Source: Cadophora sp. MPI-SDFR-AT-0126
Lineage: Eukaryota > Ascomycota > Leotiomycetes > Helotiales > Ploettnerulaceae
DNA: 64,000 nt
Reading direction: 5' to 3'
Assembly (NCBI GenBank): GCA_020747065.1
Contig: JAGMVK010000001.1
Coordinates: 1,674,001-1,738,000, forward strand
Shown here piece by piece: positions 36,521 to 47,355 of the stretch. The notes below the pieces were generated by a model. That model saw nothing but the letters and a program-made list of their open reading frames with translations, had not been told where the DNA came from and made no database searches. The translations under genes were made by a program, and so were the position numbers. The first letter of the stretch is position 1. Each line of letters begins with the position of its first letter.

Positions 36521-37088
36521 CCTCCAGTCTTTTTGGTCTTTGCTTTGCTTGCTGCGGTTTAGCGTGGGTTACTTATAGTGCCGTCTCAGCGACGCAGCAC
36601 TTCGGCGTTCTATCATGTCATCATCACATACTCTACTTGCCAATTGTGCTTGTACTTTTCATTTGTTCACCGAGGAAAGGGATTGTAAGAAGGTTGGATT
36701 GAATTACTGTTCTTGGGCTCTTGCTTGGATCGGATTGGGAAATGGGATTCGGGATTTGGAGTGAGCGATACAGACGGGCAACAGAAGTTAACTATCTTCG
36801 CCGTCTACAAATTCTTTTGATTTTTTAAACACCCCTTGCCTTTCCATTGCGCATATCATAGAACAGACGCTCTCAACTTTGAGAAAACTCGATTTCTCAA
36901 TTCATGGACTTCACAAACAAATCAGAAATACAAAAAACCTTTTAAAATTGTCACATTTCCAAATGACCTCGCTTCCATGTGATTCAATCTAATTGCTCGC
37001 ACTCGTGAAGTCATGAGGTGGTCCCAGACGCTCCAGTCTAGATCTCTCTGCCTTCATTGCCCATGTTTTGACAACTTGGGCAGTCTAG
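36521..37088. other. 3' flank of the bZIP gene
   Basis: Probably the 3' UTR and terminator. T-rich blocks occur at about 36820-36960. No gene is visible. Confidence 0.5.
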
Positions 37089-37410
37089 TAATCTAACAAT
37101 CTAATCTAATCTGCATATTGAACGAAGCCCTCCCCTCTCAGCTCATCTCATCTCATCAGCAGCCCCTCATCTCCGCTCAATCTATGCAATCTAGCTAATC
37201 TAGCACTCAATATCATGCAATCTAGTTGCTTGTGTCAGGCGAAGCGGGCAAGCCCTAAGTAAGCCTGTGGTCTGTACCTCCGTAGAGTGTTGGTCCGTGA
37301 GATACCGACCCCTGGAGACCTAATTAATCTATCAATTAACAAACACGAGCTACGATTTGGAGTGCTATGTTTTTGCGATCTCGTAAGGGAACGGGAGGAA
37401 CGATGACCTC

Positions 37411-37449
37411 TTTGTTGCACTTCGCAAGCTGGGCAATTTATTTCCCTCG
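37411..37449 (+). repeat. Dispersed ~39-bp module, copy 1
   Basis: It starts TTTGTTGCA, continues with TCGCAAGCTGG, and ends with AATTTATTTCCC. The core TTGC-N5-GCAA can form a small hairpin. Its 3' extension (TCGCCCTTGTGTA) resembles that of copy 4. Confidence 0.75.
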
Positions 37450-37585
37450 CCCTTGTGTATGTATTCATATATGTATATAATTATTGATTTTCTTCGTTAT
37501 TGCCCTTGTAAGGAAGGGGAGGGAAAGGTGAGGAAATCGCCTAAACGGGGAAAAGAAGAAATGACAGAAGCAATCAATGAAGATT

Positions 37586-37624
37586 TTTGTTGCATATCGT
37601 AAGCTGGAATAATCTATTTCTTAT
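37586..37624 (+). repeat. Dispersed ~39-bp module, copy 2
   Basis: It starts TTTGTTGCA, continues with TCGTAAGCTGG, and ends with AATCTATTTC. The hairpin core becomes TTGC-N5-GTAA, which still pairs through G-U. A following ACATGACTTTT resembles a stretch after copy 3. Confidence 0.75.
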
Positions 37625-38046
37625 AACATGACTTTTTGAGCAATGTTAAAAGTCTTCACGTTTACTGGAATTTTGTTTGTGGAATAATAGTGAAGAGTGC
37701 CTGTCTACCTGAAGGACCTGGGTACGTACATCCCCCGCAAGCTGATTGATGTGATCTGAGGAATTTGAAAGAATGGCTTGCTCAAGAAGCCGAGAAGACC
37801 GAGAGCCCAAATAAGAAGCGGTGGGAGAGCCGACTAGGCAACTATTCTCATGCCCTTTTTGTGTGAGAGGTGTTACTTGGACGAAGTAAGATGGATGGAG
37901 GGTGGACTATCCATCTAGAGTAGGCACTTTATTTGAGTCCCAGCTCCAATATACATACCCCTCTCCTCTCCATCCACATCTCCATCTCCACAAACGAAGC
38001 GAAACAAAGTGACAAAAAGAGAAGAGGATCATAGGAAGAGGAAGAT

Positions 38047-38085
38047 TTTGTTGCATGTCGCAATGTAGGTAATCTATTCTTCTTT
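38047..38085 (+). repeat. Dispersed ~39-bp module, copy 3
   Basis: It starts TTTGTTGCA, continues with TCGCAATGTAGG, and ends with AATCTATTC. The hairpin core TTGC-N5-GCAA is exact. Confidence 0.75.
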
Positions 38086-38299
38086 GTCGATGTCTACACA
38101 GAACATGGCTTTTGATTGGTTTTATTTAGATGGAGTTCTCGATTTGCGGGAGGGAGAGAGACTAAGAAACGACTACGAGATAAATAACCCCCTCCCGCCT
38201 GCCGCTTCTTTCCCAACGAAGCAAGCGATGCGAGGAAAACAGAAAGGCACGCGCGAGAGAGAGATTGAGAGAGAGGGGAAATAGAGAACACAAAAGACT

Positions 38300-38338
38300 T
38301 TTGTTGCACATCGCATTCTAGGCAATCTATTTCCCCCG
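38300..38338 (+). repeat. Dispersed ~39-bp module, copy 4
   Basis: It starts TTTGTTGCA, continues with TCGCATTCTAGG, and ends with CAATCTATTTCCC. One pair of the short hairpin is lost (GCAT), but TTGC can instead pair with the downstream GCAA. Confidence 0.75.
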
Positions 38339-41300
38339 TCGTCCGTGTACCTAAAGTATTACGAAGTAGTTTACAATTCCCAAAGTGGGAAGGCGCCGAG
38401 TGGAGTACCCCTCCTTTTCCATTCTCAAATAAACAGTAAACGCCTCCTTCTACCATGCAAGGAACTACCCCACCTGTCGGATACCTGCCCTACATAGGTA
38501 CGGATGTTGATCTCCACTGAAATCGAGAAAATATGCACTGGTGGAGAGAGAAAGAAATAGTTTGATGATTATGTGTGCTGTTTACGCCGCACATGTACTT
38601 CTCGTATCGTGTCTCGTCTCTCGTCTGCACTCGTCGTCTATCGCTTCGGTTCCCGGATAGGGGAGACGAGGACGGACGAGCTCAAAGGAGATCGAGCTGA
38701 CTCCTCCTGCTCACCTTCACCCAATGATTCGGATTGAGTCCAGCCTAGAGCGGCACAACTTCCCTGTTCGGATCGATTACATTACATCACTTACCTTAAA
38801 ATGGAAAATGCTGTTAGGTATTAATTGATCATTGGCTGGTTTGCTTGTTTTGGAAGGCAATGTCACAACTCTTCTTTGGGTGAGGATCTTGGACTTTCCA
38901 GAAAGAAGCAAAAATTCCATTTTCAGGGTCTAAGGAAAGGGCATAGTGGATGAGAGACTTGCCTGAATCTGAGCTGAGATCACCGTTTTTCTCTTTGTGT
39001 TCTATCTTGTCGATGAAACTAGGGAGATGGGGAGATGGAGAAGAAAGAAGGTGTAGGTCAGTAATCTTGACTGTGAGGGCATTGGAAGGAAATGGCCTCC
39101 ATGTTTGACTTCTTTTTTTCTAGTTACTTTGCTCCCTTCTATTGGGCTTGAACGTTGAGCGACGTACACCATCTGGCGTCTCTGTTTCCACTGACCAAAT
39201 AACTCCTTTTGTTCTTTTGTTTCTTTTCTTCTCCATTCCATTCATTTTCCTAAATAGCTTACCTCTCCATACGACACTGGACCAGCCAGCCGAGGTACTC
39301 CCGCTCCCTGCCGGGGAATTTTTGACTCCTGTATGCCAAGCGGGAAGTAAAATACCTGAGTTGAAGGAAGCTGAGCAGTACCACGGAAGTTTCCTTTTTG
39401 TCGTCTTCGTCTGCATTATGCATTATCCGATGTGACTTCACCGGTACGGTACCGATCTCGACGTGGATGTGGATGAGACGAGCTTAGTCTGATCAAAAAT
39501 CGGCCATGTGTCTATGGCTTCAAAGGTTGTATGAATATCCATCAGTACTTTCCCCCTTGGCTTTCCAAAGTGTACTCGGAATGCAAGAGGGGAGTGTATT
39601 GACTTCTCCAAGCGATGCTTAGCTAACACAAGACCATGACTGAGAACAGAGCTTTGTTACTACTCGTATGATCATATCATTCATTGCCTCGACTGCTTGA
39701 TAGTTTTTGCCTCGCGGGATGATCTTTTGATCGCTTTGCCGTTCTATGGCAGGCTGTCGCGGACATCCGTGAATGGTTGAGCGCCCCAAGTTACTTTCCC
39801 CGTCGGCCGTGTCTTGATTCAGAAAAGCTAGATCTGCTATCTTGGCTACCAGCAGTGGAATATACATCCTTTCCTGGTTAGGAGAGAGTTTGTGTTTGAC
39901 CTATCCTGATCAGAGTTGGGGTCAGTAAGTTTGCTCTCAGGTCTTTGTGGTAATCGCTCAACTTGGTATGGCCGTCACTGACGATTCAGCATGGCCACGG
40001 TACAGTGGGAAGATTATGTGCGGGGTAGCTTTTGGAAGGAGTTGATAGGAGACATAAAAACTAGAAAAACATGGAAAGAACTACTCGACTTGTTCATGTT
40101 GTAGCATGGACTGCAACGGCTTGCATCTTGATCTGTCCTATCATTCTCTGAGTTGCATGGAAAGTTTCTGGTCACAGCGGATCATCCTTCTTCTTTTTTT
40201 CTAACATATTTCTTTCTTAGTCACATTTTGATGTATAGCTCAATTGTCTTTATGCCAAGTAGCCGAAAAGATAGTAATGGGGCTCACGAGCAAGCCTCTT
40301 TCCCCACTTCTCGTAACACATGACTGTCAATGCTCGTCATGGTTTCTGGATCCCGAATTTATTCTACATCATTCATGCTGCGCTACTTTAGCTCTGGAGT
40401 GCCGAGACGACGATAATCGAATCAGCTGCTCATATTTGTATCCGTAAAACTTGAAAGAAGGACAATACTTGCTACAATAAGCTATAGTAAGCCTGAGTTG
40501 ATCATTGAGTGATCAGCGTCCTTGAGATGGCATTGACTTCCATGATCCGAGCTGCTTCTATCAAATCTACATTGTCACAAAATCGAAAGATGGGAATTGA
40601 GCAAGCAGTGTTTACGAGAAAAAGACGGGAACACTTCTACACAATTCCTTTCAAATTACCATTGTGTTCCTCCACTAATCCCAGTAAGTACAAATACCCC
40701 ATGCTTGAGAGGCACGCGACCTCACGTCATAGCTCGAACGACCACCGGACCTCAAGCCATTAAAACGCAAATTCCAAACTCATCAACCCATTAAACTTAC
40801 ACACGGGAATCAGATCATGTCATATCAGGAACACGGCAAACTTTAATCTTAAAAGTCAACGGATTGAATGCGATCCTATCAAATGCCAGCACTAAATCTG
40901 CAAGTGCCAATTTCGTCCATCGATATCTGATATTTGCTACAGATAACCGAAGATCCCCTCTCTAAACCCAGGCTTCCCGTGAATCGCATGGCTAGTCTAA
41001 GATCAATGCGGATCAAACTCTCCGTAGCCTCTGATTTGCTAAAGTACTGCTGTATCGTGGACATTCCCCGCGCGCTTGCGCAGCCTAAGCAAAGTTCAGG
41101 CTTGCGGCCGGTATATGCCAAGATCCACACAGAGCCTCAGTGCGGGAGGGGTCATGACTTCGAACGGTCTTGGTGGGAACGGGAAGCAGGAATCTCCTGT
41201 TTGCTGCTAGCACTTGAAATCACACAATATTATGTCTGTTTAGATGAAGGGAGGACCTTTGCTGTTTGGTAACTTTCGGTAAGTTTGAACTTGGAGAAGA

Positions 41301-41793
41301 AGAATGAAGATGGATGATGGTAAACAAGAGACACAACGATCATTAGAACTTCTATTACGGCAGAAAACAAGACTTAATAGCTTACCCTTCAATGGAGACT
41401 CTTTCTTGATTCCAGTTTAGTATCTTATGCATGGTTTTGAGTCGGTGCTCGGAGCAGCAAATCACTGCTCGGAATGGCTGATCATGCTTCAATGCACACG
41501 CTCAAGTTGGAAGATAGCACGGTATTGGCAGCACAAGACGAACTTTACTGTCCCAATGGCGACTTCAATGGTCGCTCATTGACACGAGTATTGCCCTTAC
41601 ACTGCATTTGGAAAGTGCTCGTGCATCCCCGAGAAGTCCACCATCCCGTCACGTACAGCTGGCCAAATCTAGTGTATCCAAAAGTGCACGTATTGCATCG
41701 CCCATAGAGTTACTATGACTGAGAGTCGGTGAATATTGCCGACAAGACTGCCTAGATCAGAGGAGATCAGTCGATGAAAGATGCCAGAAATTC
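38339..41793. other. 3.5-kb spacer, nothing recognised
   Basis: No supported gene. Short ORFs on both strands lack domains, signal peptides or splice continuity, and no further copy of the 39-bp module was seen. Confidence 0.5.
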
Positions 41794-41799
41794 TATAAA
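41794..41799 (+). promoter_or_regulatory. TATA box of small secreted protein gene
   Basis: TATAAA lies 161 bp upstream of the ATG at 41960 and is followed by an A/C-rich leader, a layout usual for strongly expressed fungal secreted-protein genes. Confidence 0.6.
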
Positions 41800-41959
41800 G
41801 CCCCTCTCACACCTGAAATCGATATCCTCATCATCAAGATCACATCTTCCTCATCCACAAAGCAAGCCAAACCACTCAAACCCTCGCTTCAAAGCACAAA
41901 AACCCACTCACTTCACTTCACATTACCCAATCCATACAGCACCAACACCACAACCAAAA

Positions 41960-42250
41960 ATGCAACTCTCCAAGCTCTTCACCATCCTCCTCATCACCAT
42001 GGGCGTCGCCGCCGCCCCAGCCGCCAACCCCGAGCCCGCTCCAGGCGCAGCTCTCGAAGCCGCTGCTCCCATTGAAGAGCGCAATCTGCACAAGTGCGGC
42101 AAGGACAAGGTCTACAGCCACAAGAAGAAGCAGTGTATCCCGAAGAACCAGTGCAAGAAGAAGTACTACAAGAAGAATGTGAGGAGGAGCTTGAAACAGC
42201 GCACTCATGATAGTGATAGCGATTCGAGCTGCAGCGATAGCGATTATTAG
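41960..42250 (+). CDS. Small secreted Lys/Cys-rich protein with acidic tail (candidate effector or antimicrobial)
   Basis: A single exon encoding 96 aa. The frame is open further upstream, but the ATG at 41960 has good context (CAACCAAAAATG) and begins a clear signal peptide (MQLSKLFTILLITMGVAAAP). A short Ala/Pro/Glu pro-region ends near IEERNLHK. The mature part is strongly basic (DKVYSHKKKQC, NQCKKKYYKKNVRR) with Cys spaced CX13CX5C, and the protein ends in an acidic Asp/Ser run with a fourth Cys (SDSDSSCSDSDY). RR and KQR sites just before the tail could be cut by a Kex2-type protease. I recognise no family. A cationic antimicrobial or plant-interaction peptide kept neutral by its own acidic tail is an inference. 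Confidence 0.8.
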   Translation: MQLSKLFTILLITMGVAAAPAANPEPAPGAALEAAAPIEERNLHKCGKDKVYSHKKKQCIPKNQCKKKYYKKNVRRSLKQRTHDSDSDSSCSDSDY

Positions 42251-43675
42251 ATGAGGACAAGGTTTGGGGATCAGGGAGGAAGGGGGTGGATGAGGAGAAG
42301 GGGCATGGTGAGGTTCGATGTTGCGGATGGGTGGATGACTGGGCTCAGTTGGAAGGGGATGGAGGAAATTGGGATTTCTGATCTGGGACTGGGCAGAAAA
42401 TTGGAAGTGTGATTGTCAACAGTCATTACCGCATTGGAACTTTCTGGCATTTCTCTTCTCGTAAATATACTACCTCACAACAAGGAATGACAGCTGTACT
42501 CTCTGCGCAAACAGATAATAATAACGACCGTGTCCTGGTCCTTGTGCCTTTCATCAATTACCCAGGATTTAATCTTGAGTAATCGCAACTTGGCATCATC
42601 GGGGCCCCTTTTCGTTGAGGTAAACAAATCAATACAGGCGAAGGACGTTCCTTCAGGAGTTGTCTCGCTAAAGGACACTGTGAGCCTGCCTGGCCTGGCT
42701 TATCTCCCTCCAGGCAAGACTGCTGGTAATCGAAAAGTGTTCCTTCCACTCATCGACATCGAGAACAGTGAGACAGACTTGGAACTTTACAGGTTGTTTT
42801 TCACCATACTGAACTAATAAATTCCAAGCTATTTGATTCCAAATTCGTGTGGACGAGCAGTAGCATCATGACCTTGGCTGACCTAGAAGTTCCAGGCCCT
42901 GTGAGTGCAAAGCCAATCGGACTTCCAAATCAATCACATCGTATTTGACCTCAAAAAAAGGCACATAAAGACAATCTGTGACTGTACAGAGTGGCATCAA
43001 TGGTCGCAAGTATGGTCTGTGTATTATTTCAATCTTGTAACATTCCCCTTCAAGGTCATGGTCCTCGATGCATCCTGCGGACTGGCGACATCCACATAAA
43101 TCGACTGTTTGCTTTCGTCACCATTCTTATTCCCATTGGAATTTTCAAGATTTTGACATCGTTGAGGTCTTGACATGAAACCAAGCGATGTGGCGGTGCC
43201 CGGCCAGAACGATAACCACATTCCCTCATGGGGAATCTACGAGCAACCTAGCACATGATTCATGTAACATCCACATACAACGAATCACGAAAGGAAACAT
43301 ACCTTTCCCAATACGTGAAAGGTTTGGTAACAACAGCGCAACTAGGCTGCCGGCTAAGTACAATGTCACGCAATGGACCAGGGAATGTTTCATTGCATTT
43401 TCGTATATCCGATCTTCGCTTTCGAGCTTTGTGTTACAAACTTTATTACAACACCACCCATTTCTCTTTCATCTTCAAATTTGCTCCTGTCGTCGTTCTA
43501 TTTGTTAAGGCTGAGGTTTCGATTCGAGGTAGTTGAGAGATGGAGGCGTCAACATGATCCCACAAGCCAACCTCCGTCTGAGGTTGAGCATAAATTCTTT
43601 GCTTTCCTTTCTTGTAAACACTTCAGTGCAGATCGGAATATATGTCTTCATTGAGCCTCTAGCAGCTTGATTCTC
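42251..43675. other. 1.4-kb spacer, nothing recognised
   Basis: 3' flanks of the small secreted protein gene (plus) and the amidase gene (minus). No other gene or repeat is supported. Confidence 0.5.
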
Positions 43676-45409
43676 CTATAACTTCGCTCGAGATCCACTC
43701 CCCTTCTTCTGCAAAATATCGTCGATATATGCCATCGCTTGGTACAATCTTCTCTCCTGCTGTCTAGGAGCTATCACTTGCACAGAAAGCTTAGTGTTGA
43801 GGTAAACCTTCCTGTCAATGGTCTTCTCGTCCCCTGCCATAAGATTTAGCTGATGGAAAATGGGAGCGGCCATTATCGGCTGGAGAAACTTACACAATTC
43901 TCTATTCACCTTATCCCACGGGTTTAAGGGTTTGTCACCTCCCATCTCCCCCTTTAAATCCTTCTCATCGAAATCTCTCACTGGCAAAGTACCAGCAGGG
44001 TAATCCATCAACACGAAACTACTCGTGTAACCGACCGCATTCCAGCGATCAATTGGTGGTACAGGATGTGGTGCCACGGGACAGATCACTGCATCTACTT
44101 GTTTCCCCGTCTTCGGATCTCGCCAAATCTTCAACATCTCAGTCTCCAGCTCTGTCTTTTTAGCCTGGATATCCATCAAGCGGTCCGTTGGCATATGCTT
44201 GCCCCTTCGCATGCGATTGCTCAACCAATTGATCAGTGGCTCGCCTGTTGATTCGAGCAAATCGAACACAGTGTTTCCACCTTCGATACCAAAGAATTTG
44301 TTGGCGAGGGACTGCGTTTTTCGGAAGGCTGGTGCCGAGATTTCTATTACTTCGACACCAGCGGCGCGGAGTGCGGCCACCGTTTCATCGAGGACCTTAC
44401 TTATCGGAGGGAGAGGTGTCACTACACTGTCTGTCCGTATGATGCCCAAGAGCGGCTTCTTCTGTATGGCACCTTGCTCGTCCCACAAGCCATACGCAAG
44501 ACTGGGATCACGATCCCAGGGTCGGGCATCAGATACAGATTTAAGGAAGAACTCGCAGTCTCGCATACTGACAGCTATGGGTCCAGCACTTGCTGTCAAG
44601 CCGATCTTGCTTGCCCCTTCTCTGGCACCACTCTCCTGCCCAACGTATGGAACCCGCTGTGCGCTTGGCTTGATACCATAAAGCCCATTACACATAGCTG
44701 GAATCCGAATGCTGCCTCCTATATCTGTGCCGACCCCAAGTACGCTCCCACGCATCCCAATCAGAGCTCCCTCTCCACCAGAACTTCCTCCGGCGGTGAC
44801 CTTCCTATTTCTAGGATTCAACACCCGCCCAAAAACGTTATTATCCGAGTCGAGAGCTGACAGCGTCTGGGGAACATTCGTCTTGCAATATAGGACAGCG
44901 CCCAATTCCAACAGTATATCGACTAATAAGGAGTTCTCAGTTGCCGGTTTCCCGACTAAACTGGCAATTCCAATACAAGCATCATAACCCTTTACTTTGA
45001 ACGAATCTTTTAACGATATTGGCACGCCGTGGAGTGGCCCAACTGGTTTCCCTATCCTCTTGTATTCTTGGTCAAGAAACTTCGCGCGTGTAATGGCATC
45101 GTCGAAGAATATTTCGGTGAGGCAATTGCAGACTTGTTGAGCTATGGCTGCGCGCTTGCAAAATGCGATTGCTACTTCTTCGGCAGTGAGGGATCGAGAG
45201 CGAATAGCTTTGGCTAGGGAGGTTGCATCGTGGGAGGAAGTTATAGAAAGTTCGTGTGCAGTGAGGATGCCGCAGGTTTGAGGGATCGAGCGTACATCAA
45301 GGACCTCTGGGGAAAGGGGTGATTTCAGGAGCCATGAGGAAGGAATTCGGCTTTGGAGTTCAGCGCGTTTGCGCTGGGCAATTGCTTTCCAAGGAGCTTC
45401 GGAGGCCAT
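43676..45409 (-). CDS. Amidase (amidase-signature family, acetamidase-like)
   Basis: One exon, 577 aa, near the usual 540-580 aa of fungal acetamidase-type enzymes that release ammonia from amides. The Ser-cisSer-Lys triad is visible: Lys134 in GVPISLKDSF, Ser209 in the AGGSSGGEGALIG motif, and the nucleophile Ser233 in GTDIGGSIRIP, with the 24-residue spacing of the two serines typical of the family. The C-terminal part (DAVICPVAPHPVPP, SFVLMDYPAGTLPV) matches the acetamidase group. No signal peptide is seen, so it is probably cytosolic. The true substrate is unknown. Confidence 0.93.
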   Translation of the reverse strand: MASEAPWKAIAQRKRAELQSRIPSSWLLKSPLSPEVLDVRSIPQTCGILTAHELSITSSHDATSLAKAIRSRSLTAEEVAIAFCKRAAIAQQVCNCLTEIFFDDAITRAKFLDQEYKRIGKPVGPLHGVPISLKDSFKVKGYDACIGIASLVGKPATENSLLVDILLELGAVLYCKTNVPQTLSALDSDNNVFGRVLNPRNRKVTAGGSSGGEGALIGMRGSVLGVGTDIGGSIRIPAMCNGLYGIKPSAQRVPYVGQESGAREGASKIGLTASAGPIAVSMRDCEFFLKSVSDARPWDRDPSLAYGLWDEQGAIQKKPLLGIIRTDSVVTPLPPISKVLDETVAALRAAGVEVIEISAPAFRKTQSLANKFFGIEGGNTVFDLLESTGEPLINWLSNRMRRGKHMPTDRLMDIQAKKTELETEMLKIWRDPKTGKQVDAVICPVAPHPVPPIDRWNAVGYTSSFVLMDYPAGTLPVRDFDEKDLKGEMGGDKPLNPWDKVNRELCKFLQPIMAAPIFHQLNLMAGDEKTIDRKVYLNTKLSVQVIAPRQQERRLYQAMAYIDDILQKKGSGSRAKL

Positions 45410-45978
45410 TGTGGTAAAGTATGATTACGTGACGACTGGCGAGATTGAATCTCAGGTAGGGGATGATAGAAGATCATCTTGAGAAGATTTGGTGAAGCTG
45501 GGGAAAGTGGGGAGCGGTTGAGAGAAGGTTTGGCGGGGAAATAGTTACCGAGGTTCCACAGCTTAAATCTCCCGTGCCCGTTCCTATGCTGGGGACGTAG
45601 CCGAGCCCGACCTACCCGAACCGAACTCCTATTCCATGTAAACACAAAAGCTTCAATCTTCATGCCCTGTGTTGATAATCCTTCTAAGTTTAAGACCCCG
45701 TCTGGAGATGATGTTTGAAACAGCTGTAATAGCTCCACCTACACACCACTACATACGATTATTATATACAATAAATTTGATTTGTATAAACAAACTAATG
45801 ACCGTCCAAGATGCATCGAACAGCAAGACGAATTTCTGGACATCAAAGTCGTACGCTTTGATGATAATTGTTAATTCCAGTTATTTTAACTCCCCCAAAT
45901 CTAAACTCCCTTCTCGACCTCTTTCCAGCCCAATAGACCCCCGGTACAAACACACAAGACAAGGAAAGATCAAGCGTT
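45410..45978. other. Spacer between amidase and secreted-protein gene
   Basis: Amidase promoter and 3' flank of the next minus-strand gene. No gene or repeat recognised. Confidence 0.5.
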
Positions 45979-47355
45979 TCAGCGTTTCGCAGGTGCAACA
46001 AAGCCTGGAACAGACGCTCTCCCACTGCGAAGTTGATCGACAAGATCTTGGAGGCTTGATGCTAACTCCGCATTACCTCCTGCAGCCTCACCGGCGGCTG
46101 GATTTGCAGCTGGCTTCTCGGCTGGTTTGGCGACGACGGTTTCATTCTTTTTGGCGCCATCTGCAGCTGCTTCACCTCCAGCAGCACCTCCAGCGGCAAC
46201 CCCAGCAGCAGCGGCAGGTAAGAAAATACCTTTATACCGTCAGCATTGATACAGAGTCAAAAGTATGAGCAATGACTTACCCCATTCGCCCTCGGCAGTG
46301 ACGGCCTTGTTGAGGTTGAGAGTAACTTCATTCTCCTCGACTTCAAACTCAAGTTCGCCGAGAGTTTCCTCGATGACGAAGGAGCCAGTATCTGCACAGA
46401 GCTTTCCGACCTTTGCTTGCGTCAAGTCCATCGCGGCGAGTGCTGCATCTAGAGCATGTGATGTTAGCGAGTGGCACTATGAGATAGAGATCTACGTACT
46501 GGTACCATCGAAGACGTAGTCAATCTTAGATAAAGTCAATCCGGCTCCTTTGCTCACGCCGAGAGCAACTTGGAACGAGCTAGGCTCGACAGCCACGAAG
46601 CCAGCAGGCGGTGCGGCGGGTGTCTTGTTCTCATTGACTGGAAGGTCAATTAGCAAAAAGGAAAATGAGATGAGATGATTCTCATTTACCGGTGAGCTCA
46701 TCCGCAGCTTTTGATTGGAACTCAAATTCAAATGCACCAATAGCCTGGATTTCTGTTAGAGTCGGTCTACAAGTAGAATATCTGTAACTTACTGATTTAG
46801 TGAAGAGGGTATCTTGCTTGATGTCGCCCTAATTTAGTCAGCCGCTGCCGTTTAAGCCAAGTGATTGGATGCATACTCCTTCGAGAGCGACAGCTGTTCC
46901 AAAAGCACCGACGAGTTCTTTTTCTACTCCTAGGTTAGCTAAAGCTTGGCATGTAGTTGACCCAATGTCATCTGCCAAGGAGAGGACATGGAAGTCATTC
47001 CAAGGAAGTGGTGCTCACCTCCTGCAAGTTTCTCTTCCTCACCCTCACCTGCTGCTGCTTCTCCTGCTGCTGCTTCTCCTCCGGCGGCTTTGCCTGCTTC
47101 GACCTTTGCGGGTTCTGCGACGACTTGTTCCTTGCCTGCCTCTGCCTTTGCTTCTTCAGCCTTGCCAACCGCAGCAACACCCTCCTTCGCCTCCTTGCTA
47201 CGCTTAGCTTGTGCCTCGATCGAAGATCCGCCCACGTTGCGAGAAAGTACTGGGTACGAGACGGTGATGACTTGGGATCGCTTAACCGAATGAGCAGGTA
47301 AGGCAACAATGCTTGAGATCTGGACGCCCAGTACGAAAACAGTTGAGAAACGCAT
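45979..47355 (-). CDS. Seven-exon secreted Ala/Gly/Glu-rich protein of unknown function
   Basis: I assembled seven exons: 47019-47355, 46877-46923, 46793-46828, 46690-46744, 46500-46637, 46281-46448 and 45979-46229, giving 343 aa. Five introns are 48-52 nt and the first is 95 nt; all have GT-AG ends and most a CTRAY branch site. The acceptor of intron 1 has a second AG 6 nt upstream. The protein has a signal peptide (MRFSTVFVLGVQISSIVALP) and possible Kex2 sites (VKRS, AKRS). An Ala/Glu/Lys/Gly low-complexity region precedes an ordered core of about 140 residues (GAFGTAVALEG, FEFEFQSKAADELTG, SSFQVALGVSKGAGLTLSKI, LCADTGSFVIEETLGELEFE) that looks beta-rich. A second Ala/Gly-rich region and a terminal AKR follow. 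No family recognised. Confidence 0.8.

Larger units (their letters stand above)
37090..38329 (+). repeat. Strand-biased cluster of AATCTA hexamers
   Basis: I count eleven AATCTA hexamers on the plus strand: three at 37090-37108, three at about 37178-37202, and single copies near 37219, 37326, 37611, 38070 and 38324. Chance would give well under one in 1.2 kb. The last three belong to the longer modules listed separately. The strand bias hints at action in RNA or at orientation-dependent binding. Confidence 0.7.

Noticed and set aside
41774..41959. Upstream in-frame extension of the small secreted protein
   Set aside because: It contains the TATA box and an A/C-rich leader, and the signal peptide begins exactly at the ATG at 41960.
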